IMG/VR virus record: IMGVR_UViG_3300022743_000269
Span: 1-22,784 of that record
DNA length: 22,784 nucleotides
Direction: 5' to 3' (one strand)
DNA from: a virus
A program made the position numbers and the translations under genes. Under the pieces are notes generated by a model that worked only from the letters and a program-made list of their open reading frames with translations, ran no database searches and was not told the origin of the DNA. Below, piece by piece: positions 15,148 through 21,876 of this stretch. Positions within the stretch are counted from its first letter, which is position 1. Each line of letters opens with the position of its first letter.

Positions 15148-15362
15148 AGATCCCTCCAGCACGTTACCCATCACCCCTTGGGCGCATGCAGGCCACTCCA
15201 ATGGATGTCGAGGCTGCAAAGCGCCAGGGGTGGCGCGAGCAGCACATCCTGGTCGTCTCGGATGAGGACGAGCGGCTTGACTTCTTGGAGCGCCAGCTCA
15301 TTCGCAGCATTGGCGAGAGGCTCTACGGTCAGGCTCATCTCAAAGGAGGTGGCCATGGTTGA
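15144..15362 (+). CDS. Small hypothetical phage protein
   Basis: 72 aa. An unstructured Pro-rich start is followed by TPMDVEAAKRQGWREQHILVVS then EDERLDFLERQLIRSIGERLYG, a helical pattern that recurs in small early proteins of Burkholderiales phages as I remember them. A GGAGG-like site lies 7-10 bases before the ATG. It overlaps the next gene's start by 8 bases and the previous stop by 4, which fits a compact operon. Function unknown. Confidence 0.7.
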   Translation: MKIPPARYPSPLGRMQATPMDVEAAKRQGWREQHILVVSDEDERLDFLERQLIRSIGERLYGQAHLKGGGHG

Positions 15363-15750
15363 AACCTGGACAGTCGAAGCGGTGGCTGAGCGCTTTGTCG
15401 ATGCGGCCAGAACCGCGAGGCGCTTGCCTCGTGTTGCGGTGCAAGGCTACGCAAGCACCTGGCCCATCGTGATCTTGCCAAACGACACGTACCCGGATCC
15501 GCAGAGGGTGTACCGCATGGCACCTCCATCCCCACAGGATGTGGAGCGGATGCTCGAAGTCATGCGCTGGGTGCAAATGCTTGAACTTGATGAACGGCAC
15601 CTGGTGTGGATGCGGGCCAAGCGTTTTGACTGGGTGGAGATCAGCAAGCGCTTTGCTTGTGACCGCACTACGGCGTGGAGACGCTGGAAGAGGGACATGC
15701 AAGTGGTGGCTGATCTGCTCAACAGGCAGGCATCGCAACCGAAACGGTGA
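15355..15750 (+). CDS. DUF6362 family phage protein
   Basis: 131 aa from the ATG at 15355, which has GGAGGTGG directly upstream; the frame is open further left only through the preceding gene. WTVEAVAERFVDAARTARRLP then VQGYASTWPIVI matches the DUF6362 N-terminus. The C-terminal part, LDERHLVWMRAKRFDWVEISK then RFACDRTTAWRRWKRDM, reads as a sigma-like helix-turn-helix with a basic recognition helix. A DNA-binding regulator at the end of the early operon is likely; the family's function is not established. Confidence 0.8.
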   Translation: MVETWTVEAVAERFVDAARTARRLPRVAVQGYASTWPIVILPNDTYPDPQRVYRMAPPSPQDVERMLEVMRWVQMLELDERHLVWMRAKRFDWVEISKRFACDRTTAWRRWKRDMQVVADLLNRQASQPKR

Positions 15751-15773
15751 AGATTCGAACCAGAGAGGAAATT

Positions 15774-15849
15774 AGCGTGTTTTGGCGTGCATGCGCGGCG
15801 CAATTCAAACCGAAAAGGGAATGCGCGGTTTTTGGGGCCAAAACACGCT
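15774..15849. repeat. Long-range perfect inverted repeat with nested repeats
   Basis: AGCGTGTTTTGGC (15774-15786) is matched perfectly by GCCAAAACACGCT (15837-15849). The 50-base interior holds a direct repeat ATGCGCGG (15791-15798, 15821-15828) and shorter AAACCG/CGGTTT arms. The whole 76 bases could fold into one structured element or be a protein-binding site. It starts 24 bases after the DUF6362 stop and shows no T run. Confidence 0.55.
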
Positions 15850-15929
15850 GCAACATTTGGGCGATTTGCCGCTACATTTTCATCTACGGTCGACAAAGGT
15901 GTGTGTGCAGCAACTGCACCGAACCCGAC

Positions 15930-16178
15930 TTATCGCAAGACGACGATTTCCCCAGAGGCCTCGTACTCCGCCAGCTTTTCCAGCGGCAGGTACACAGTTG
16001 GTTTTTCTTCGCGAAGAACCTCAAGCCGACCTTCGACCTCCGACCCCACTCGGTATACCCCAGCAGTTAACGGCACAAAGCCGGTTTCTGCACTGGTCGT
16101 TTCATTTGAACTTTTGCGGGCCAGAACCCCGCGAACTACTTTGATTTGCACTGCAAGACATTCTCGTTTTGCGGCCAA
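15930..16178 (-). CDS. Possible small antisense-oriented protein
   Basis: 82 aa on the minus strand in an otherwise plus-strand operon. Composition is natural (TAGVYRVGSEVEGRLEVLREEKP; TVYLPLEKLAEYEASGEIVVLR), unlike the cysteine- and arginine-rich peptides of the overlapping plus frames. The upstream sequence has a GGGGGTG that could bind the ribosome about 10 bases before the ATG. Its start is only 17 bases from the oppositely oriented methyltransferase start. No family recognised. Confidence 0.5.
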   Translation of the reverse strand: MAAKRECLAVQIKVVRGVLARKSSNETTSAETGFVPLTAGVYRVGSEVEGRLEVLREEKPTVYLPLEKLAEYEASGEIVVLR

Positions 16179-16195
16179 TTTTACCGGTCACCCCC

Positions 16196-17455
16196 ATGAA
16201 TCATCCTGAGATCCGTATGGTCCCAGTGGACGCGCTCGTCCCGTATGCACGCAACGCCCGCACCCACAGCGATGCCCAAGTGGCCCAAATTGCGGCCTCC
16301 ATTACCGAGTTCGGCTGGACCAACCCCATCCTCACGGACGGTGCCAAGGGTCTGATCGCGGGTCACGGTCGCTTGATGGCAGCACGCAAGCTAGGTCTCA
16401 AGGAGGTACCGGTCATCGAGCTGGGGCACCTGACGCCCGAACAGAAGAAGGCCTACATCCTGGCCGACAACCGTCTGGCCGAGAACGCAGGTTGGGACGA
16501 TGAGCTCCTGAAACTCGAGTTGGCCGAACTCAAAGCGGCCGACTTTGATCTTGACCTGATGGGCTTCACCGACAAGGAGCTCGAAGAACTTCTGAACGGA
16601 GACGAATCAGGCGGTGGTTTGACTGAAGATGACGCAATCCCAGATGCACCAGTAGACCCGGTATCCAGACCTGGGGACTTGTGGATTCTCGGCAACCACC
16701 GCCTCCTTTGTGGTGACTCCACCGTCTTGTCGGATGTGGAACGGCTTATGGGTGGCCAACTGGCTGACATGGCCTTCACCGATCCACCCTACAACGTGGA
16801 CTACGGCAACAGTGCCAAAGACAAGATGCGCGGCAAAGACCGGCGCATCATGAATGACGATCTCGGGGAGGGGTTCTTCCAGTTTCTCTACGACGCCTGT
16901 CTGAACCTGCTTGTGGTCACAAAGGGCGCCTGCTACGTGTGCATGAGCTCATCTGAACTGCATACCCTGCAAAAAGCCTGGATCAAGGCAGGCGGCAAGT
17001 GGTCCACGTTCATAATCTGGTCCAAGAACACCTTCACGCTCGGACGCGCGGATTACCAGCGCCAGTACGAACCCATCCTGTATGGCTGGAAACAGGGCTC
17101 GGACCACTTCTGGTGCGGGGACCGTGATCAGTCGGACATCTGGAACTACAACAAACCCCGGGTCAACGACTTGCACCCGACCATGAAGCCAGTCGAGCTG
17201 GTCGAGCGTGCCATCAAGAATTCATCGAAGAGCCGGGACATCGTGCTGGATCTGTTTGGTGGCTCTGGCACCACCCTGATCGCCAGCGAGAAGACTGGGC
17301 GTCACGCCCGTCTCATTGAACTCGATCCCAAGTTCGTGGATGTGATCATCAGGCGCTGGGAGGACTACACCGGTCAGCAGGCAATGCGTGAAGACGACGG
17401 CCTGAGGTTTTCTGAGGCAAGCGAAACGGCGCTTCCCGATCCAGCAGCCCAATGA
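16196..17455 (+). CDS. ParB-N domain / DNA methyltransferase fusion (phage modification enzyme)
   Basis: 419 aa from the ATG at 16196. Residues 8-75 form a ParB/sulfiredoxin-like domain (YARNARTHSDAQVAQIAASI; LIAGHGRLMAARKLG). Residues 160-395 form a methyltransferase: catalytic DPPY at 196-199, HPTMKP at 327-332, and the S-adenosylmethionine loop LDLFGGSGTT at 351-360. The order (catalytic motif first, AdoMet motif last) is that of beta-class N6-adenine or N4-cytosine enzymes. No restriction enzyme lies nearby, so self-protection against host restriction, or regulation, is the likely use. The start has no ribosome binding site; ATG 16217 is an alternative. Confidence 0.9.
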   Translation: MNHPEIRMVPVDALVPYARNARTHSDAQVAQIAASITEFGWTNPILTDGAKGLIAGHGRLMAARKLGLKEVPVIELGHLTPEQKKAYILADNRLAENAGWDDELLKLELAELKAADFDLDLMGFTDKELEELLNGDESGGGLTEDDAIPDAPVDPVSRPGDLWILGNHRLLCGDSTVLSDVERLMGGQLADMAFTDPPYNVDYGNSAKDKMRGKDRRIMNDDLGEGFFQFLYDACLNLLVVTKGACYVCMSSSELHTLQKAWIKAGGKWSTFIIWSKNTFTLGRADYQRQYEPILYGWKQGSDHFWCGDRDQSDIWNYNKPRVNDLHPTMKPVELVERAIKNSSKSRDIVLDLFGGSGTTLIASEKTGRHARLIELDPKFVDVIIRRWEDYTGQQAMREDDGLRFSEASETALPDPAAQ

Positions 17456-17518
17456 AGGTGGTCAGCATAGGCTTGCGTCAAAATCATGGGTAAGTCCCAA
17501 TCATGAAATCAGACCGGC

Positions 17519-18016
17519 ATGTTCAGTCTTCACTGCACCAAGAAGCTTCTCGATCGCATCAAGCCAGAGCTTGAAGCGCCTCGGGCCGGTACAACGCGCC
17601 TTGGTAACTGGTATGCCACTGCGCTGTTTTGGAAACCTCAAATGGCGCTTGTGGTCAATGAGAGAACGCTGTTGCCTGTGCTGTTGCCATTGGCACCAGC
17701 TGCAACGCTTGCTGAGCGATTTCCGATTGCGCTGCGAGATGTGCTGCGCGCACTCGACATGCCAGCCGAATTCATTGAGTCAGAAATCAGTGGCATGGGT
17801 GAGGTGGTCTATGCCAAGACCGCCAACCGCAGCGTTTTAGGCGTGATGAACGAGTTTGTGTTTCTGGCTGAGGGCTACCGTGACCAGGATGGATCAGTCG
17901 ATCCGGTCGCTTTGTCTCTTAAGTTGGCCGGTACGCCGTGCGGTCCACTCTACAAAGGCGCAGTATTTCCGGACAAGGCTCTGCGTGAGCTGGTCCACGG
18001 CGGAGCGATTCATTGA
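17519..18016 (+). CDS. DUF6933 family protein
   Basis: 165 aa. FSLHCTKKLLDRIKPELE, LGNWYATALFWKPQMALVV followed by NERTLLPVLLPLAP, and later KTANRSVLGVMNEFVFLA then LAGTPCGPLY match the DUF6933 pattern as I know it. It is full length. The family occurs in chromosomes and plasmids and its role is unknown to me. The gene is separated from the methyltransferase by 63 bases without an obvious promoter and faces the minus-strand trio tail to tail (18-base gap). Confidence 0.8.
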   Translation: MFSLHCTKKLLDRIKPELEAPRAGTTRLGNWYATALFWKPQMALVVNERTLLPVLLPLAPAATLAERFPIALRDVLRALDMPAEFIESEISGMGEVVYAKTANRSVLGVMNEFVFLAEGYRDQDGSVDPVALSLKLAGTPCGPLYKGAVFPDKALRELVHGGAIH

Positions 18017-18034
18017 CTTTCTTCTGCAGACTGA

Positions 18035-18394
18035 TCAACCAAGGCGTGCGCAATAGCGACCGTAGTTCGACCCAGAGGGATCGATGAAGAGGTAAGGGCG
18101 ACCGGGTGCATGCACTTCGACACACAGCCTGCCATCTCCGTAATAGCCACCCTTGCCATTGAGCCAGTCGCGAGACTGGAGCAGGTTCACTGCAAATCGG
18201 TCGAACTCTGCTGGTTCCATCTCGTGAGTCTCGGTGATGTAGACGGTGCAGTCTTCGCTGCCAGCGATCTCGCTCATGGTGGCGGGCTTGCGGCCAAAGG
18301 GCAGGCGGATGCTGAGCTCTTCGACCTCCATGTCCTTGCCATCGAACTGGATGGTCAGAGGCTTGCGTTCAATTGTGATGGTCATGGTTTTCAT
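18035..18394 (-). CDS. Hypothetical protein downstream of DUF3489
   Basis: 119 aa from the ATG at 18394, chosen because TGAGG lies about 5 bases upstream. It is beta-rich (MTITIERKPLTIQFDGKDMEV; CTVYITETHEM) with FDRFAVNLLQSRDWL and a glycine/tyrosine-rich end (GGYYGDGRLCVEVHAPG; GSNYGRYCARLG). I do not recognise a named family. It starts 7 bases after the DUF3489 stop and is the last gene of a three-gene minus-strand operon. Confidence 0.65.
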   Translation of the reverse strand: MKTMTITIERKPLTIQFDGKDMEVEELSIRLPFGRKPATMSEIAGSEDCTVYITETHEMEPAEFDRFAVNLLQSRDWLNGKGGYYGDGRLCVEVHAPGRPYLFIDPSGSNYGRYCARLG

Positions 18395-18401
18395 GTGAGC
18401 C

Positions 18402-18845
18402 TCAGGCAGCTTGGTTGGTGATTCGGTAGATACGGTCTGCACCGGTTTGCTTTTCTGAAGTGATCTCCAAGCCCAGCTTCTTCTTGAGAGATCCAGCCAT
18501 GGCGCCTCGCACCGTGTGGACCTGCCAGCCTGTTGCCTCGGTCATCTGGGCCAGCGTGGCACCTTCTGCGCGTGTGAGAAGCTCAATCAGTACGGCTTGC
18601 TTGGTGCCTTCACGTTTGGCCCGTGGTGCCTGGACTGTGATGCCAATTGCCTGCAGCCCTGTGGTTGTGGCCACGTACACCTCAGGCTCTGCGGCGCTTG
18701 GCTCGATGAGCTCGGCGTTGTGCATCGAGGTGAGCACCTTGATGCGAGCCCCGCCCTTGAGGGTGTCGGGGAAGTTCGTCAGTTTCTTTTGTGGATGCTG
18801 CGCAGCCGCTTCAAGCAGCGCGCGTTGGGTGTCCGTGAGTTTCAT
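18402..18845 (-). CDS. DUF3489 domain protein (HTH, likely DNA-binding)
   Basis: 147 aa from the ATG at 18845. KLTDTQRALLEAAAQHPQ, LKGGARIKVLTSMHNAELIE, GLQAIGITV, REGTKQAVLIELLTRAEGAT, MTEATGWQVHTVRGAMAGSL and KKKLGLEITSEK follow the DUF3489 consensus closely. The ATGWQ-HTVRG-L-KKLG block is a winged helix-turn-helix. Its ATG overlaps the DUF6900 stop (ATGA at 18842-18845). The frame runs left to 19100 only as readthrough of that gene. It may regulate this locus. Confidence 0.85.
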   Translation of the reverse strand: MKLTDTQRALLEAAAQHPQKKLTNFPDTLKGGARIKVLTSMHNAELIEPSAAEPEVYVATTTGLQAIGITVQAPRAKREGTKQAVLIELLTRAEGATLAQMTEATGWQVHTVRGAMAGSLKKKLGLEITSEKQTGADRIYRITNQAA

Positions 18846-19048
18846 TGTTTGCCTTTCGATGTTGTTGATGTGTTTTTTCCTGCTTCGATCCCTGCGGCGT
18901 AAGCAGCCTCCATCGCGCTCTTGATGGCCCAGACCGCGACGTCGTGAAAGTCCAGGCGATCGCTGTGTTGTGTCTCCAGCGTCTCGATGAACAAGTGCTC
19001 TTTGGCGATCTGCTCGAGCAGCTTGTTCAGGTCCTTGTTTTGTTTCAT
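18842..19048 (-). CDS. DUF6900-like small protein
   Basis: 68 aa. LLEQIAKEHLFIETLETQ then HSDRLDFHDVAVWAIKSAMEAAY followed by AAGIEAG matches DUF6900, which commonly precedes DUF3489 genes. AAAGGAA lies 9 bases before the ATG at 19048. It is the first gene of the minus-strand trio, and the promoter must lie in the 107-base gap shared with the divergent HNH gene. Function unknown. Confidence 0.75.
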   Translation of the reverse strand: MKQNKDLNKLLEQIAKEHLFIETLETQHSDRLDFHDVAVWAIKSAMEAAYAAGIEAGKNTSTTSKGKQ

Positions 19049-19155
19049 TGGCTTGGTTCCTTTCGTTCATCCAATGTGATGGATTGACGCTCTGAATCAA
19101 GATGAAGCCAAGTCAATTTTTGAAGCTGTCGCTTATTCCTTGAAAGACGATTGAG

Positions 19156-19524
19156 ATGCCGAGAAGTGCGCCCACTCCATGCCGTTACCCGGGTTGCGCA
19201 CAGGTGCTCAACGTACCTGGTTACTGCGCCAATCACCAGTCGCAAGTGCACCGTGAATACGGGCGTGCGCGGCGCGGGTTCGACACCGAGCTCGGCTTCT
19301 ATCAATCGGCCAGGTGGCGCAACACCCGTGCAGCGGTGTTACGGGATAACCCGCTTTGCTGCAGGTGCCAAGCGAAGGGGCTGTTGCAACCGGCCAAAGT
19401 CGTTGACCACATCGTTCCAGTCAAAGAAGGCGGTGAGCGCTTTGAGCGAGCGAACCTGCAGAGCCTGTGCGTGCCCTGTCACAACGCCAAGACCGCCTCA
19501 GAGACCGCGTCCTCGCGCCAGTGA
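19156..19524 (+). CDS. Phage HNH endonuclease
   Basis: 122 aa. A cysteine/histidine cluster at the N-terminus (Cys9, Cys14, Cys24, His27) and CCRC (68-71) precede the HNH core: VVDHIVPVKEGG (82-93), Asn100 in ERANLQSLC and CVPCHNAKTA (105-114). Small HNH enzymes just upstream of terminase genes assist DNA cleavage and packaging in HK97-type phages, and the position here fits. The ATG has only a weak purine-rich leader. Confidence 0.88.
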   Translation: MPRSAPTPCRYPGCAQVLNVPGYCANHQSQVHREYGRARRGFDTELGFYQSARWRNTRAAVLRDNPLCCRCQAKGLLQPAKVVDHIVPVKEGGERFERANLQSLCVPCHNAKTASETASSRQ

Positions 19525-19688
19525 CCCCGTCCTGAGGGGGTAGGGGGGATGAATCTCTACAGACTGCCTTCGAAGATGCGTTGGCCTGCGCAAATTTTTG
19601 TGCGTGCAAATTGAACAAGGGGGGGTATCCCCCAAAGCCTGCAGCAAAGGCCGTGCATCAGATGAACATCAAACCAAGCGGGTGATTT
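19525..19688. other. G-rich gap before terminase, candidate cos region
   Basis: 164 bases without a gene between the HNH and small terminase genes. Right after the HNH stop there is CCCCGTCCTGAGGGGG followed by a G-rich run, and at 19621-19633 a GGGGG-TAT-CCCCC hairpin. Cohesive-end sites of HNH/P27-terminase phages tend to lie in such G-rich gaps, so cos is a reasonable guess, but the cut site cannot be read from sequence alone. Confidence 0.35.
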
Positions 19689-20150
19689 ATGGGTGGACGC
19701 AAGCCGCTACCGACTCAAGTCAAGCAGATCAAAGGGACCTTGCAGCCATGCCGGACCAACTACCACGAGCCTGTCCCAGAGGGCTTGCTGGTCGAGCCTC
19801 CGGACTACATGCCTGAGGGTGCCAAAGCCGCCTGGCGCTACGCGCTTGAATGTGCGCCGCCCACCCTGATTCGCAAGCTGGACATGTCTGTGCTGGAAAT
19901 CTGGGCCTGCGCGGCAGACCTGTACCGACAGGCCCAGACGGGTATCGGCAAAACGGGGCTCCTGGTGAAGGCGCCCCACAGCGGCGTGCCCATGCAGTCG
20001 CCTTACCTGGCCATTGCGAACAAGCAGGCCCAAATCATGACCAAAGCAGCGATCGAGATGGGATTCACCCCGGCATCTCGTTCGCGCATCTCCATTCCAA
20101 ATGAACGCCCGGGCGAGGAGCTCGATCTCTGGGAGGACATCGTGGGTTGA
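19689..20150 (+). CDS. Terminase small subunit, P27 family
   Basis: 153 aa. MGGRKPLPTQVKQIKGTLQP is the typical basic P27-type start. PDYMPEGAKAAWRYALE, MSVLEIWACAADLYRQAQ and SPYLAIANKQAQIM then EMGFTPASRSRI continue the family pattern to the end. It recognises phage DNA and hands it to the large terminase, encoded 15 bases downstream. Confidence 0.92.
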   Translation: MGGRKPLPTQVKQIKGTLQPCRTNYHEPVPEGLLVEPPDYMPEGAKAAWRYALECAPPTLIRKLDMSVLEIWACAADLYRQAQTGIGKTGLLVKAPHSGVPMQSPYLAIANKQAQIMTKAAIEMGFTPASRSRISIPNERPGEELDLWEDIVG

Positions 20151-20165
20151 CCAAAGGGACACAGG

Positions 20166-21872
20166 ATGAGCACATACGCCGCGAGCGCCAAGCAATATGC
20201 TGAACGCGTTGTCTCCCATGAGATCCTGACCTGCGAGTGGGTCCAGAAAGCCTGCAAACGCCAACTCGATGACCTGATCCGCTTCAAGCGCAAGAGCAGT
20301 CTCTACCAGTTCAATCCGGAACTGCTTGACCGCTATGGCAGGCCCTACCGGCCAGCGGACAACCTGTGCGCCTTCATTGAGCGATTGCCCCACGTCAAAG
20401 GCCCACTGGCCAGCAAGATGATTGTTCTGGAGCCCTGGCAGGTGTTCATCCTGTCCACGGTCTTCGGATGGGTCAAATCGGACGGCAAGCGCCGCTTCAG
20501 GCGCTCCTACATCGAGGTGCCTCGGGGCAACGCCAAGTCCACCCTGTCCTCGGCAGTTGGCCTGTACATGCTGGCAGCCGATCGTGAAGGTGGCGCTGAG
20601 GTGTATTCGCTGGCCACCACCCGCGATCAGGCCCGCATCGTCTTTGGCGATGCTCAGACCATGGCGCGCCTGAGCCCGGGTTTCAGGAACCGTTTTGCTG
20701 TGAACGTCGGAGCGCACAACATGCATGTGCTTCAGACCGGCTCCAAGTTCGAGGCGCTCTCGGCAGAAGGCTCCACGCTCGACGGCTTGAACATCCACTT
20801 TGGCTGCATCGACGAGTTGCATGCTCACAAGACCCGAACGGTCTATGACGTGGTGGAGACCGGGACCGGCAAGCGGGACAACTCACTGCTGTGGGTGATC
20901 ACCACGGCTGGCAGCAACCGATCGGGCATCTGCTACGAGGTCCGAAGCTTTGTCACCAAGCTGCTCAACCGGGTGTTCGAAGACGACTCCCAGTTCGGAA
21001 TCATCTACGGGCTCGATGAAGGGGATGATTGGACCGCCAAGGACTCGCTCATCAAAGCCAACCCCAACTGGGGCATTTCGGTGCGCGAGGAGATCCTGGT
21101 TCCCCTGCAGGCCAAGGCCATGCAGTTGCCCAGCGCGGTCAACAACTTCAAGACCAAGCACCTCAACGAATGGGTGAGTGCAGATACGGCCTGGATGGAC
21201 ATGCGGTCCTGGGATGCCAGTGCCAATCCGGATCTTGAGCTCGATCAGTTTCTGGGTCAGCCCTGCTGGCTCGGACTGGATCTGGCCAGCAAGACGGACA
21301 TTGCCGCGCTCGTCATGGTGTTTGAACACCCTGACACACCAGACGCATACGCGGTGTTTGGCAAGTACTACTTGCCAGAGGACACGGTCCAGGCGGCGGG
21401 CAACAGCCAATACGAGGGCTGGGCCCATACAGGACGGCTCTCGGTGACGCCGGGCAACGTGATCGATTTCAGCTGGATTGAAGCCGATTTGCTGGACATC
21501 TCGTCGCGGTTTTCAGTGCAAGCCGTGGCCTTTGATCCGTTCCAGGCCACGCAGCTGTCCACGCGCATGTTGTCCGAGGGGCTGCCCATGATTGAAGTGC
21601 GTCCCACGGTGCTGAACTTCAGCGAGCCGATGAAGACGCTTGAGGCCTTGGTCCTGCAAAAGAAGCTCGTTCATGACGGTGATCCGGTCCTTGCATGGAT
21701 GGCGAGCAACGTGGTCGCCCACACGGACGTCAAAGACAACATCTATCCAAGGAAGGAAAGACCAGAAAACAAGATAGACGGCATCGTGGCACTGATCATG
21801 GCCCTCTCACGGGCGATCAAACCGGGCGAATCGGTGGTGCTGGGATCCGACTACGAGTTGATGGTGCTCTGA
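20166..21872 (+). CDS. Terminase large subunit
   Basis: 568 aa. The ATPase domain has Walker A VPRGNAKST (118-126), TRDQARIVFGDAQ, Walker B FGCIDELHAH (212-221) and motif III ITTAGS (245-250). The C-terminal RNase-H-like nuclease has GLDLASKTD (370-378, Asp372), AFDPFQ (455-460, Asp457) and KIDGIVALIMA with the third Asp near 538. This is the motor and nuclease that fills the capsid with DNA. Length and motif order are normal. The portal gene begins 4 bases after its stop. Confidence 0.96.
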   Translation: MSTYAASAKQYAERVVSHEILTCEWVQKACKRQLDDLIRFKRKSSLYQFNPELLDRYGRPYRPADNLCAFIERLPHVKGPLASKMIVLEPWQVFILSTVFGWVKSDGKRRFRRSYIEVPRGNAKSTLSSAVGLYMLAADREGGAEVYSLATTRDQARIVFGDAQTMARLSPGFRNRFAVNVGAHNMHVLQTGSKFEALSAEGSTLDGLNIHFGCIDELHAHKTRTVYDVVETGTGKRDNSLLWVITTAGSNRSGICYEVRSFVTKLLNRVFEDDSQFGIIYGLDEGDDWTAKDSLIKANPNWGISVREEILVPLQAKAMQLPSAVNNFKTKHLNEWVSADTAWMDMRSWDASANPDLELDQFLGQPCWLGLDLASKTDIAALVMVFEHPDTPDAYAVFGKYYLPEDTVQAAGNSQYEGWAHTGRLSVTPGNVIDFSWIEADLLDISSRFSVQAVAFDPFQATQLSTRMLSEGLPMIEVRPTVLNFSEPMKTLEALVLQKKLVHDGDPVLAWMASNVVAHTDVKDNIYPRKERPENKIDGIVALIMALSRAIKPGESVVLGSDYELMVL

Positions 21873-21876
21873 CGTC

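Noticed and set aside
18846-19100. Upstream extension of the DUF3489 frame
   Set aside because: Out-of-frame readthrough of the DUF6900 gene, and the DUF3489 consensus starts at the 18845 ATG.
19707-20828. A 373-codon minus-strand open frame
   Set aside because: Antisense shadow of the two terminase genes, with no start signal and no family resemblance.
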